From Opitutia bacterium (GTDB lineage Bacteria > Verrucomicrobiota > Verrucomicrobiia > Opitutales > Opitutaceae): 64,000 nt of DNA. Under the pieces are notes generated by a model. The model ran no database searches and was not told the origin of the DNA. It saw only the letters and a list, made by a program, of their open reading frames with translations. The stretch covers positions 62,001 to 126,000 of the forward strand of contig JACPPI010000007.1 of the NCBI GenBank assembly GCA_016190985.1. The letters are read 5' to 3'. A program made the translations under genes and the position numbers. Positions 48,603 to 57,367 of the stretch are shown here, in pieces. Each line of letters starts with the position of its first letter. The stretch's first letter is position 1.

Positions 48603-49472
48603 CTAGGGCTGCGCGTGCCGCTCGTGCGTCGATTCAAATTCCGAGACGAACTCGGCGAACAACCGCGCCCGCTCGGGCTCGCCGGCCGCGGCGTAGTGGT
48701 TGACGAGATTGCGACAGCACCGGCAGAGCACCTCGCGCACGGGGGTGGGGGCGAGGTCGGACACCGAGGCGCTGGCGCTGCTGGCGCGCAGCAAGGCGTA
48801 GACTTCGCCGGCGCTGAGGAAGACCCCGGCGTTGAACGGGTCGATGAAGAAGGGCACGTGCTCCTCGTAGCATCCGACCATGAAGTGGCCGGGCAGGCCG
48901 ACGGCGGAGAGGCTCAGGCCCGCGCGTTCCGCCACCAGCAGGTAGACGATCGAGAGGGAGATGGGGATGCCCTTGCGCCGGACGAGCACCTGGTCGAGGT
49001 AGCTGTTGAGCGGGTCGGTGTAATGGTCGGTGTTGCCGCGCAGGCCGTATTCGTGGAAGAGCACGCGGTTCAGCACGCGGCATTTTTCCCGCGCGGTGGC
49101 CGGCTCGGCGATGAGCTGGCGGCAGCGGGCGGCCATCGCGTCGAGCTGCAGGCAGCTGGCTCCGACATCGAGGTCGGGGTTGACCGTGCGGCTGAGCAGG
49201 AGCGCCCCGGTCTCCAGCTCGTAGTTGAGCGAGCGGATGAAGCCGCGGAACTCGGTGACGGGGTCGGAAAAATTCAGCTCCCGCAGGTAGGAGACGGCGT
49301 GGAGCGCCAGCACGCGGTTCGGCTGGCTCGCGAGCCAGCGGAGCAGCTCCACGCTCTCGCGGCCATGCCGGGCGAACTGGGCGAGCAGCGCGGCCCGCAC
49401 CGCCGGTGAAGGATCATCCAACAGCGCCTCCAAGGCTTTTCGCTGGGCGGCCGTGAATTTTTTCGCTTCCAC
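48603..49472 (-). CDS. SirB1 family transglutaminase-like protein
   Basis: A 289-residue protein. N-terminal residues form short helical repeats (ALEALLDDPSPAVRAALLAQF, HEAT-like), followed by a SirB1 transglutaminase-like core: FHEYGLRGNTDHYTDPLNSY, VLVRRKGIPISLSIVYLLVAER and VGLPGHFMVGCY, whose His and the downstream Asp could form part of a papain-like triad; the expected Cys is not at the usual site. The GTG at 49472 starts just before conserved sequence. Function unknown; related to YchA in E. coli. Confidence 0.82.
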   Translation of the reverse strand: MEAKKFTAAQRKALEALLDDPSPAVRAALLAQFARHGRESVELLRWLASQPNRVLALHAVSYLRELNFSDPVTEFRGFIRSLNYELETGALLLSRTVNPDLDVGASCLQLDAMAARCRQLIAEPATAREKCRVLNRVLFHEYGLRGNTDHYTDPLNSYLDQVLVRRKGIPISLSIVYLLVAERAGLSLSAVGLPGHFMVGCYEEHVPFFIDPFNAGVFLSAGEVYALLRASSASASVSDLAPTPVREVLCRCCRNLVNHYAAAGEPERARLFAEFVSEFESTHERHAQP

Positions 49473-49555
49473 GGAAGAGCAGCCAAGAGGGTTCCGACCG
49501 CGGCGCAACGAGGAAAGTTTTCCGGGGCCGGACGATTTTGCTGGAGTCCGGCCGA

Positions 49556-50251
49556 TTAGCCGCGCGGCCCGAAGAGCGCGGTGCCGACGCGCACCAGCGT
49601 GCTGCCCTCGGCGATCGCGGCCTCAAGGTCGGCGCTCATGCCCATCGACAGTTCGCGCAGCGGCGCGCCCGTGCGCGCGGCCAGAGCGTCGCGGATCGCG
49701 CGGAGATTGGCAAAGGTGCGACGGGCCACGGCGGGATCGTCGGACAGCGGCGCGATGGTCATCAGGCCGTCGATCTGGAGGTGCGGCTTGGCCAGGGCGA
49801 GATCGAGCAGGCGCGGGGCCTCGGCGGGCTCGGCGCCGAATTTGGCCGGGTCGTTGCCGGCGTTGACTTGGAGCAGCACGGGCAGTTTGCGGCCGAGTTC
49901 ACCCGCGGCGCGGTCGAGCGCGTTGAGCAGCTTCTCGCGGTCGACGCTCTGGATGCGGTCGAAATGGGTCGCGGCCAGCTTCGCCTTGTTGGTTTGCAGG
50001 TGCCCGATGAGTTCCCAGCGCACGGCGGCGGCGGCCGCGGCGCGTTTTTCCACGGCTTCCTGCACGCGGTTTTCGCCCACGGCTCCCAGACCGTAGCGGG
50101 CGGTGTATTCCACGGCCACAGCGGGGTGGGTCTTGGTCACGGGCAGGAGAGTCACTTCGCGCGGATCGCGCCCGGCGGCCCGGCATAGCCCCGTTATTCG
50201 ATCGAGCAGGGCGGCGGCGCGCAGCCGGAAAACATCATATTCGATAAACAT
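49556..50251 (-). CDS. YggS/PLPBP family pyridoxal-5'-phosphate homeostasis protein
   Basis: A 231-residue PLP-binding protein. The PLP Lys lies in TLLPVTKTHPAVAV, with FGENRVQE-type GLGAVGENRVQEAVEK, HLQTNK in WELIGHLQTNKAK, and LSMGMSADLEAAIAEGSTLVRVG near the C terminus. These proteins control PLP levels. It diverges from the LysR-type gene with a 70-bp gap. Confidence 0.95.
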   Translation of the reverse strand: MFIEYDVFRLRAAALLDRITGLCRAAGRDPREVTLLPVTKTHPAVAVEYTARYGLGAVGENRVQEAVEKRAAAAAAVRWELIGHLQTNKAKLAATHFDRIQSVDREKLLNALDRAAGELGRKLPVLLQVNAGNDPAKFGAEPAEAPRLLDLALAKPHLQIDGLMTIAPLSDDPAVARRTFANLRAIRDALAARTGAPLRELSMGMSADLEAAIAEGSTLVRVGTALFGPRG

Positions 50252-50321
50252 CTGGTTCGGGCACTTTTAGGGTGGAGTGCTGATAAGCCGGCTTTATGGT
50301 GAACCCAACAGAAAAGACTGC

Positions 50322-51212
50322 ATGCAAATCGAAAACTTTAAAATCTTCGCCGATCTGGTGGAAACCAAGAGTTTCTCCAAGGCGGCCAAACTGAACGGCA
50401 TCACCCAGTCGGCCGTCAGCCAGCAGGCCCGGTCCATGGAGCGCAATTTCAAGGCGCTGATGATCGACCGCAGCCAGAAGCAGTTCAACCTGACCCGGGA
50501 GGGCCAGCGCATTTATGAGGCCGCCAAGGAAATCCTCCATGTCTACGAGAAGCTGGAGAGCGAGCTGCAGGAGATGAAGAAGGTCATCAGCGGCACCATC
50601 CGGATCTCGACCATCTACTCGATCGGCCTCCACGAGCTGCCGCCCTACATCAAGAAATTCCTGCACGATTACCCCTCCGTCAACGTGCGGGTCGAATACC
50701 GCCGCTCCAACCTGGTCTACGAGGACATCCTGCACAACTCGGTGGATTTCGGCCTCGTCGCCTTCCCGCAGCGCATCCGGCAGATCGAGAACATCCCGTT
50801 CCGCAACGACACCCTGGTGCTGATCACGCACCCGCAGCACCCGCTGGCGCAGACAGGTGACGTGGACATCAAGGCGCTGGCCGGCCACAAGTTCATCGGC
50901 TTCGATCCCGACATCCCGACCCGCAAGGCCGTCGACCAGATCTTCCGCGACTACAAGCTCGAGATCACGCCGGTGATGGAGTTCGACAACATCGAGACGG
51001 TGAAGCGCGCCGTGGAGATCGACCACGGCGTGGCCATCGTGCCGCACGCCACCGTGGTCCAGGAGGTGAAGCAGGGCACGCTCAGCGCGATCCGTTTCAA
51101 GGGGAAGGAATTCACCCGGCCGCTGGCCATCCTGCACCGCAAGGGCCGCGTGCTGACCCCGGCCATGAAGAAGTTCATCGAGGTGCTCAGTGTCGACCGG
51201 TCGGGCGACTGA
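50322..51212 (+). CDS. LysR-type transcriptional regulator
   Basis: A 296-residue LysR protein: the N-terminal winged HTH (FADLVETKSFSKAAKLNGIT then QSAVSQQARSMERN) and a ligand-binding domain (LHELPPYIKKFLHDYPSVNV, VAFPQRIRQIENIPF). It resembles the CysB/Cbl or CbbR sub-branches in layout; no ligand can be named. The ATG at 50322 is preceded by GACTGC rather than a good ribosome-binding site. The yggS gene diverges, a possible target. Confidence 0.92.
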   Translation: MQIENFKIFADLVETKSFSKAAKLNGITQSAVSQQARSMERNFKALMIDRSQKQFNLTREGQRIYEAAKEILHVYEKLESELQEMKKVISGTIRISTIYSIGLHELPPYIKKFLHDYPSVNVRVEYRRSNLVYEDILHNSVDFGLVAFPQRIRQIENIPFRNDTLVLITHPQHPLAQTGDVDIKALAGHKFIGFDPDIPTRKAVDQIFRDYKLEITPVMEFDNIETVKRAVEIDHGVAIVPHATVVQEVKQGTLSAIRFKGKEFTRPLAILHRKGRVLTPAMKKFIEVLSVDRSGD

Positions 51213-51271
51213 GACGGGCGCCATTGCCCGGGAACAAGACCGGGTTTGGCGGCTCCCATGACCAATACTGC

Positions 51272-51796
51272 ATGAATCCACTCCGCCTCATTTCCGTCCT
51301 GGTTGTTGTTGTCGCCCTGATTGCGGGGGCGGTGTTGTTGCGGAATCGACCTGGCCCGGCCGCGGCACAGGGTGCCACAACCGCGCTGCCGGCGCCGGCG
51401 TGGAAACTCAAGGATCTCGACGGCCGCGAGGTCAGCTCCGGCCAGTTCAAGGGCAAGGTGGTCGTGGTCGATTTCTGGGCCACCTGGTGCGGACCGTGCG
51501 TGGAGGAAATCCCCGGCTACATCGCTTTGCAGAAGAAATACGGAGCCGCCGGGCTGGTCGTGGTCGGGGTCTCGCTGGACCGCAAGGGCCCGGCGCACGT
51601 GAAGCAATTCGCCCAGGCCAAGGGCATGAACTACACCCTGGTCATGGGCGACGAGGCCGTGGTCGAGGCCTTTGGCGACTTCCAGGCCATCCCCACGACT
51701 TTTCTGATCAGCCGCGACGGCCGCATCCTGCACCAGAAAACGGGCGGCATGCCGGCCGAGGAATACGAGAAACTGGTCAAGGTGGCGTTGCAGTGA
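51272..51796 (+). CDS. TlpA/ResA-like thioredoxin-fold protein
   Basis: A 174-residue exported thiol-redox protein. An N-terminal membrane anchor or signal (LRLISVLVVVVALIAGAVLL) is followed by a TlpA core with the WCGPC active site in VVVDFWATWCGPCVEEIPG and the cis-Pro loop AIPTTFLISRDG. Such proteins reduce disulfides in the periplasm, for example in cytochrome c maturation. Its stop codon lies only eight bases before the first CRISPR repeat on the same strand. Confidence 0.93.
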   Translation: MNPLRLISVLVVVVALIAGAVLLRNRPGPAAAQGATTALPAPAWKLKDLDGREVSSGQFKGKVVVVDFWATWCGPCVEEIPGYIALQKKYGAAGLVVVGVSLDRKGPAHVKQFAQAKGMNYTLVMGDEAVVEAFGDFQAIPTTFLISRDGRILHQKTGGMPAEEYEKLVKVALQ

Positions 51797-51804
51797 GGCG
51801 ACTG

Positions 51805-52500
51805 GTTCCGGCTAGACCACAGATTCCAAACCGGTAGGCTGTGCAGGCTCTGGCTCAGGAGTTTGGATTAGTTCCGGCTAGACCACAGATTCCAAACCGG
51901 TAGGCTTCGCAGTCTCGCCGATACGACCACCTATGCGTTCCGGCTAGACCACAGATTCCAAACCGGTAGGCTAGAGCCCTTTTAAAGCAGGCGCTGTTCA
52001 GTGTTCCGGCTAGACCACAGATTCCAAACCGGTAGGCTGTCAGGTTCACGCGCATCAACGGGAGAATGGTTCCGGCTAGACCACAGATTCCAAACCGGTA
52101 GGCTGGCCACGAGCACATTGCCCAAATCCCACTTGTTCCGGCTAGACCACAGATTCCAAACCGGTAGGCTTACGAAAGCGAACTGCGCCGCCGCATATAT
52201 GTTCCGGCTAGACCACAGATTCCAAACCGGTAGGCTCGCCTTGCCCGCCGTGCCGAACAGACCGTCGTTCCGGCTAGACCACAGATTCCAAACCGGTAGG
52301 CTTACGAAAGCGAACTGTGCCGCGGCGTATATGTTCCGGCTAGACCACAGATTCCAAACCGGTAGGCTGTCGGCTGCAACTTCAACGTCGAAAGCGGTGT
52401 TCCGGCTAGACCACAGATTCCAAACCGGTAGGCTTATTGTTCCCCCATCACAGATCGGTGGAACGTTCCGGCTAGACCACAGATTCCAAACCGGTAGGCT
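51805..52500 (+). CRISPR. Type II-C CRISPR array, 11 repeats and 10 spacers
   Basis: Eleven identical 36-base repeats (5' end GTTCCGGCTAGACC, 3' end AACCGGTAGGCT) are separated by ten spacers of exactly 30 bases, giving a strict 66-base period. No repeat is degenerate, so neither end is marked as older. The GTT end, and the complementarity of repeat bases 4-26 to the tracrRNA at 57284, make the plus strand the crRNA sense. There is no room for a leader before repeat 1 (8 bp after the tlpA-like stop). Spacers 6 (52171-52200) and 8 (52303-52332) differ at only three positions. Confidence 0.98.
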
Positions 52501-52558
52501 CCAAGTTAAACAACCCGCACGTTGCGTGCGGGTTGTTTAACTTGGAGCGAAATTTTTT
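52501..52558 (+). terminator. Perfect 21-bp hairpin closing the CRISPR array
   Basis: Left arm 52501-52521 and right arm 52525-52545 are perfect inverted copies (CCAAGTTAAACAACCCGCAC...) with a TTG loop, beginning at the base after the last repeat, and followed by AATTTTTTC. It probably ends pre-crRNA transcripts and also lies beyond the cas2 stop codon on the opposite strand. Confidence 0.75.
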
Positions 52559-52571
52559 CAGGCATTTTGGC

Positions 52572-52910
52572 TCAGAAGAGAGTCAATTGATCCGGATTTT
52601 CCCGTTTTCTTCTGCGCATGCCTTCCTCGGTGCCGTGGAAAGTTTTCATCTTCTCGTATTGCCGGTCTGTCACCATGAGGATGTGGATGCGACCGTAACG
52701 GGGGAGGTTTTGTTCAATCTGTTTCGTAAGAGTGTCTGCCATCTCTTTTCCAGAGCAGGCTCGCTGATAGACGGAATATTGCGCCATCTCGAAGCCAAGG
52801 CCGAGCAGGAAATCCCGGAATTCCGTGGCGGCTTTTTGCTTGGCCTTGGAGGTTACGGGCAGGTCGTAGAGAACTTGGAGCCACAAGAGTCGGTAGCCGG
52901 AGAGTTGCAC
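52572..52910 (-). CDS. cas2: CRISPR-associated endonuclease Cas2
   Basis: A 112-residue Cas2 with the conserved Asp at the end of the first strand (WLQVLYDLPVTSKA, Asp16) and the YSVYQRAC and ILMVTDRQYEKM segments of the II-C type. It forms the adaptation complex with Cas1. The gene is the last of the cas operon; cas1 ends 12 bases upstream, and the array-closing hairpin follows its stop codon. Confidence 0.96.
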   Translation of the reverse strand: MQLSGYRLLWLQVLYDLPVTSKAKQKAATEFRDFLLGLGFEMAQYSVYQRACSGKEMADTLTKQIEQNLPRYGRIHILMVTDRQYEKMKTFHGTEEGMRRRKRENPDQLTLF

Positions 52911-52922
52911 CGGGGTTGAAGG

Positions 52923-53819
52923 TTAGCGGCTGGGGAAAAGGGAATCAGGCAGGTCTAGGGTGGCCGCGCCATCAAGCAGGCTGCGGGCGAGGGATTGCGC
53001 CGACGTATGCAAGGCGGTGGCGAGGATGGTGTGGCCGTCGGCCGTCGCCACATCAGCGACGAGAAGTTTGGCGAGAGTGCGCTTGGCCGTGGTGTTCACT
53101 TCGCTCGAGCCCGTGCTCCAAATGGCATGAACCTGGGCGTCAACCAATGGACGGAACGGTTCCATCATGTCGTCGGCGAGCACGAAGGCGTTGGCCTGGT
53201 TGGTGTGATGGAGGCCAAGCGCGGGATAAAGCCCCGCCGCGACCAGCGCCCGCGCCGTGGCGGCGCGCAGCACGGCATAACCGTAGTTCAGCAGGGCGTT
53301 GATGCCGGGGCGGGCGGGATCACGGGTGAAGCCCTCGTCGAAAAGGCCGGCCCAGTAACGCCGCGCCGCCTGGGCTTCGACGTTCTCGGGATCGCCCGAG
53401 CCCACGCGGTGAACCAGCACATCGAGCGTCGGGTCGGGCCGGGTGCAACGGCGCAGGCAGGCGGATTGGTTCTCCACTTTGGCACGGATGATCTGCTGCC
53501 ACAGGCGCTTCTTCAGGGGCTCGCTGGCGCCGATCTGGGCTTCGAGACGCTGGCGATGCAGGTGATGGGAGTCGTAGGGCAGCACCATCGCCTTGGGGTG
53601 ATAGTTGTCGCCGCAGACCACGGCGCAAACCGACCGGTCCGCCAGCGCGGTGATCAGGTTGGTGGAAACCGAATTGCCCGGACCGGAGAAAAGCAGCACG
53701 GCGATGTCGTCCAGCGGCACGCGCCCGGCCTCCTCGCCGGCCTTGTCCACGACCAGGAATCCCCGCTCCAGATGGGCGTGGTTTCCCTGTTCCTGGAGTT
53801 CGACCACCCGGTGAATCAT
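52923..53819 (-). CDS. cas1: CRISPR-associated endonuclease Cas1
   Basis: A 298-residue Cas1, the integrase of spacer acquisition. Metal ligands are the Glu in NVEAQAARRYW (residue 148), His in LGLHHTNQANAFVLADD (about 205) and Asp in ADDMMEPFRPLVD (about 217). Sequence around GPGNSVSTNLITALADRSV is typical of type II Cas1. The start codon overlaps the cas9 stop (ATGA), so the two are translationally coupled. No csn2 or cas4 is present, hence subtype II-C. Confidence 0.97.
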   Translation of the reverse strand: MIHRVVELQEQGNHAHLERGFLVVDKAGEEAGRVPLDDIAVLLFSGPGNSVSTNLITALADRSVCAVVCGDNYHPKAMVLPYDSHHLHRQRLEAQIGASEPLKKRLWQQIIRAKVENQSACLRRCTRPDPTLDVLVHRVGSGDPENVEAQAARRYWAGLFDEGFTRDPARPGINALLNYGYAVLRAATARALVAAGLYPALGLHHTNQANAFVLADDMMEPFRPLVDAQVHAIWSTGSSEVNTTAKRTLAKLLVADVATADGHTILATALHTSAQSLARSLLDGAATLDLPDSLFPSR

Positions 53820-56800
53820 TTGAGCGGTCCCGGATCACGCACGTCGCCTATCGGATCAACATGAACGAGGCGGGTCTCAGTTTTTAAGATGCGCCCAAAC
53901 GCGATATTCCATTTTCGCCCCTTGGTGGATGAAGTGTGCTCAAAGCACCATAGTTGCTGGTTATCCTCTGACGGGGCGATGCTGCTTACCCATACAACAC
54001 GCGTCTCTCCGCCGAGCTTCGTCAGCAGGGTGTCATGTTTGTGGACAGTGAACAAAAGCTGCGCTGCTGGATGCGGGCGCATACCGCGATAAACCCAGAT
54101 TCCATGCCGACGGTGCCAGACTTCGTCATGTGCGGGTCTGCCATTGGGCGGGAAAACTTTTGTCGCTTCAAAAAGATTAAGGGCCACGCCGGTGACGGCG
54201 CCGTCTGGCAGCCGCCAAAACGTTATACAGTGGACGCCTCCTGGAATGACGGAGCGCTCCATTGCCTGTCCGGCATGAGGTAACGGAATACTGGCTTTCT
54301 TTTTGACGAGGCGCACCGTGCGCACATGTGTCGCTTGTGCAAAGGCATGAAGCGCGCCCAGACGCGCCTTCCGTTCACTAACGGTCTCCTGTTTGCCTGC
54401 CGGCTTTGGCACGTCAGCAAGGCAAGCGGCCAGACGCTCACGCAGTTTCCGGTCTCTGACACAGCCCGTGGTGGTGCTGCTCACATCGAGGTGGGCATGT
54501 CTGATCTCATCGAGCTTCACTCGATAAACCAGATCATATTCGTGCTCCTGTTCCCAACCGCGCTCCTTGCGCCACGCGCCGTGGCTCTCGTCGTCTGGAA
54601 TTGGGCGAACCGGGCCGTAGAACTTATCTTCGTGAAGGCCGCCGGCGGGGTTGTGATCGGGTCGATGCGACACGACGATTTTCGCGACAGCGGCCGCGAC
54701 TTCCGCACGGAACTTGCTCTTGGCCTCGGAGACTGCTGTCTCACAGGTTACGTCGTGAATCATCGGCCACGGCGCAGGAATCACAATTCCATGCAAGCTG
54801 TCGTTTTGATTGGCGAGCGTGATGCGCTGAAGTGTGGTCCGGTCGGCAAGCGCGACGACAAGTGCATCTATCGCATGATGCCGGTGGTCGGAGCGATTCT
54901 TCCCGATACGGTCGGGATCGTCTTCCGGTGCTAGAATTGTTTCCAGTCCCCAATGATGCCGGAGCAGTGCGGTCAGGCGTCCTGGATAAACGTTTACCTG
55001 GTGCTCGGGACAAATCGTGGTGAGGTAGCGACGCGCAGCCTTGCTGAGGTGACGCGTGTCATGGAGTTGCTTGGCGGAGAACTCTTCCGTGTTGAATTTC
55101 TCCATCGCGTCGGGGCCGAAACGCCAAAGTTTGTTCGGTGGCAACAGCGCGGCGAGCTGCTCGATGCGCGACCACTCGGGGCTAGTGCCGAATGCCTCGA
55201 ATGGTGAACGCTTACGTTTGATGCGATTAGCGTCGCGAAAACAGAGCACTTTGTTCGCAGGCGAGTCATCACGGGTAAGGGCGAACGGCAGGATATGATC
55301 GACCTCGATTTGATCTGAAAACAGAATTTTCAGCGGAATGTTGCGACCCGTGTAGGGACAAAAATGCGAGGCACCATCTTGCTGTTCCTCCCACAGACGG
55401 AGACGGAGGCGGTTGTCATAGTCGGTCGCCAGGTCGAGGTCTTGTTCCTTTGCAATCTGTTCGATGCGTTGGTCGCGCGCCTCGTTCAACTTTTTATTTT
55501 CGGTCTGCTGCTCATCCACTTTGCGTCGCGCTTCGCGACTGAGTTTCAGGTCACGGGTAATTTCGAGCGAGATTTGCGCGGGCTTGCCATGCTTTCTGAT
55601 GAGCGTGTTGACGACGACACGGAGTTGGTTGAGCGCGATGTGGACCGTCGGATTCGGAAAGCGGCCGAATTCGCGTTCCTCCCGCATCCGCATGGAGGCC
55701 TTGCTTTCATCGGTATCGAGCAGTGGAAACTGATTTCCCAAGACTCGCACGCAAGACTCTGGCATGGCTTGGCCGTAGTAAGGCAGTTCAGGTGCGCTTC
55801 CATCGGCGGGAACGAGGGGATCGACAAAATCGAGCTTCTTGCTCAACGAGACGACGGCCTCAGTGTATGAGATGCCTTCGGGCTGCCCGATACCCGCTTC
55901 CAACTCGGGCACGATATGATGGAGGAATCTCTGACTAAACGGAGCGAAGCCGAGAGGAAACTTCTTGGCAGGCAGATCGGCGAGTGCTTGAGCGGCCTCG
56001 GGAGAAAGGCCCCATTCTGCCTCGGCGTAAGCGCGAACCTGATCGGCCTGCTCAGTGTCGAGGAGCCTCGCGACAATGGCATCACGCTCGGTGAGAGTCA
56101 GCTTGTGCCATCTACCGCCGAAAATGTTTTTTGCCGACATTTGTTTGCCGACCCTGTCGCCTTCGAGTTTCTCGCGCTTTTTAGATTCAATCGTGAAGCG
56201 AGACTCTTCGGGTAGGCGGAGCTTCGTGCGCAGGGAGCTGAACTTGACTTCGGCTTGGCAGCGCAAGACCTCGAGAACCGTTGCGCGCTGTCTGGCATCC
56301 AGACGTTGCACGGGATCGAGCGGCGTGTTGCGATAACGGAGATGACACGCGTCGCTCAGAATCTGAAATTCCTGGAAACTGGCGAGGGCAAGGCGGGCAC
56401 GCGGGAGTGGTTTGCCGTCGGCATCCTTTAGGAAACGGCATCCACCGCGGGACTGTGGTCGGAGCGGAAGCTGATTGAAGATGATGTCACGAAGCACCCG
56501 CCAGTCGGCGGCGCTGATTTTCTGGTGCGGGGCCTGCGCTGTGTTTATTGCGGCGAATTCGTCCGCATACATTTGCCGTGTCGGATAGAACGCGAATTTC
56601 TCGCTCTTCGGTTTGTGCTCTTCGGGGCGAAAGCGGATGCTCTCGCGTTTGTATGACTTCGAATCGACCGCTAGCCGGTTCCGCTCTGCTTCCAACCGCT
56701 GGTGGAGAAGTTGGCCCAGCGTGGACGAGCCTAGTTCGGATTTAAGGCGCTCAATGCCGAAGCCGGTTGTCTGGGCCTCGTCGTCATCGCCCGCAAGGCG

Positions 56801-57208
56801 ATTGCTCTTGAATCCACGGCGCTTCGCCAGATGCAAAAGCGCGCGGCCGAGATGCCACGGATGGAGCGCTCCGTCGAGGGCCTTAGCACGAAGCTCGTAG
56901 GGATCGAGGGTCGCGAGATTGCGCCGAGCGATTTGGTCCGTCTCGTCGGGAAACAGACCGAGGGAAGTTAGGCTTGTGAGCAACTTGGTGCGTCGCGCGA
57001 GAAAGCGCTCACGGCGCACGCGTTGACCGCGAGCCTTAGTGCGGGCTGCTGCGAGCGACTCGCCGGTTTTCGGGATGCGTCCATCGGAGAAGATGCGCGA
57101 ACCCATACGGCGAATGGCGACGGGGCGGCCTGTGGCGTCGAGGTCCATCATCGCCCAGCCGATGGAGTTGGTGCCGAGGTCGAGGCCGAGACGGTAGGGT
57201 GTGCTCAT
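53816..57208 (-). CDS. cas9: Cas9 endonuclease, type II-C
   Basis: An 1130-residue Cas9 with all catalytic parts. RuvC-I is YRLGLDLGTNSIGWAM (Asp10); the Arg-rich bridge helix covers residues 52-76; RuvC-II is ISLEITRDLK (Glu549); HNH is IEVDHILPFALT (Asp637, His638) with a following Asn in FRDANRIK; RuvC-III is SDHRHHAIDALVVAL (His778, Asp781). The C-terminal wedge/PAM-interacting region runs from about 870 to the end. The size and gene order fit the compact II-C group. The PAM cannot be read from sequence. ATG 57208 directly precedes RuvC-I. Confidence 0.98.
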   Translation of the reverse strand: MSTPYRLGLDLGTNSIGWAMMDLDATGRPVAIRRMGSRIFSDGRIPKTGESLAAARTKARGQRVRRERFLARRTKLLTSLTSLGLFPDETDQIARRNLATLDPYELRAKALDGALHPWHLGRALLHLAKRRGFKSNRLAGDDDEAQTTGFGIERLKSELGSSTLGQLLHQRLEAERNRLAVDSKSYKRESIRFRPEEHKPKSEKFAFYPTRQMYADEFAAINTAQAPHQKISAADWRVLRDIIFNQLPLRPQSRGGCRFLKDADGKPLPRARLALASFQEFQILSDACHLRYRNTPLDPVQRLDARQRATVLEVLRCQAEVKFSSLRTKLRLPEESRFTIESKKREKLEGDRVGKQMSAKNIFGGRWHKLTLTERDAIVARLLDTEQADQVRAYAEAEWGLSPEAAQALADLPAKKFPLGFAPFSQRFLHHIVPELEAGIGQPEGISYTEAVVSLSKKLDFVDPLVPADGSAPELPYYGQAMPESCVRVLGNQFPLLDTDESKASMRMREEREFGRFPNPTVHIALNQLRVVVNTLIRKHGKPAQISLEITRDLKLSREARRKVDEQQTENKKLNEARDQRIEQIAKEQDLDLATDYDNRLRLRLWEEQQDGASHFCPYTGRNIPLKILFSDQIEVDHILPFALTRDDSPANKVLCFRDANRIKRKRSPFEAFGTSPEWSRIEQLAALLPPNKLWRFGPDAMEKFNTEEFSAKQLHDTRHLSKAARRYLTTICPEHQVNVYPGRLTALLRHHWGLETILAPEDDPDRIGKNRSDHRHHAIDALVVALADRTTLQRITLANQNDSLHGIVIPAPWPMIHDVTCETAVSEAKSKFRAEVAAAVAKIVVSHRPDHNPAGGLHEDKFYGPVRPIPDDESHGAWRKERGWEQEHEYDLVYRVKLDEIRHAHLDVSSTTTGCVRDRKLRERLAACLADVPKPAGKQETVSERKARLGALHAFAQATHVRTVRLVKKKASIPLPHAGQAMERSVIPGGVHCITFWRLPDGAVTGVALNLFEATKVFPPNGRPAHDEVWHRRHGIWVYRGMRPHPAAQLLFTVHKHDTLLTKLGGETRVVWVSSIAPSEDNQQLWCFEHTSSTKGRKWNIAFGRILKTETRLVHVDPIGDVRDPGPLK

Positions 57209-57283
57209 AAAGTGGAATGAGAAAACGGGCTTGAAAATAACACCGGTTGATTCTGAGTGGAGGCGTTACCAGTCAGTTCTGCA

Positions 57284-57366
57284 TTTGGAATCTGTGGTCT
57301 AGCCGGTAACAAGCGCGCAAGCGCACCAGATTGAAGCCTCGGCTACGGCCGGGGTTTCCTGCTTTT
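57284..57366 (+). ncRNA. tracrRNA
   Basis: The anti-repeat (57284-57310) contains 23 contiguous bases complementary to repeat positions 4-26, followed by a one-base bulge and AAC pairing with the repeat's GTT. Downstream, GCGC-GCAA-GCGC forms a nexus stem with a GNRA tetraloop, and CCTCGGC-TACG-GCCGGGG a 7-bp stem followed by TTTCCTGCTTTT, as in a terminator. It is transcribed away from cas9 from a shared 75-bp promoter region; the exact 5' end is unknown. Confidence 0.88.
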
Positions 57367-57367
57367 G

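Noticed and set aside
52001-52540. Open frame of 179 codons with a repeated FRLDHRFQTGRL peptide across the CRISPR array
   Set aside because: The 66-base repeat-spacer period is a multiple of three, so the repeats stay open by arithmetic. It is not a gene.
57209-57283. Defined promoters for cas9 and tracrRNA
   Set aside because: TTGAAA at 57231 and other hexamers have no matching -10; I cannot place either promoter from sequence alone.
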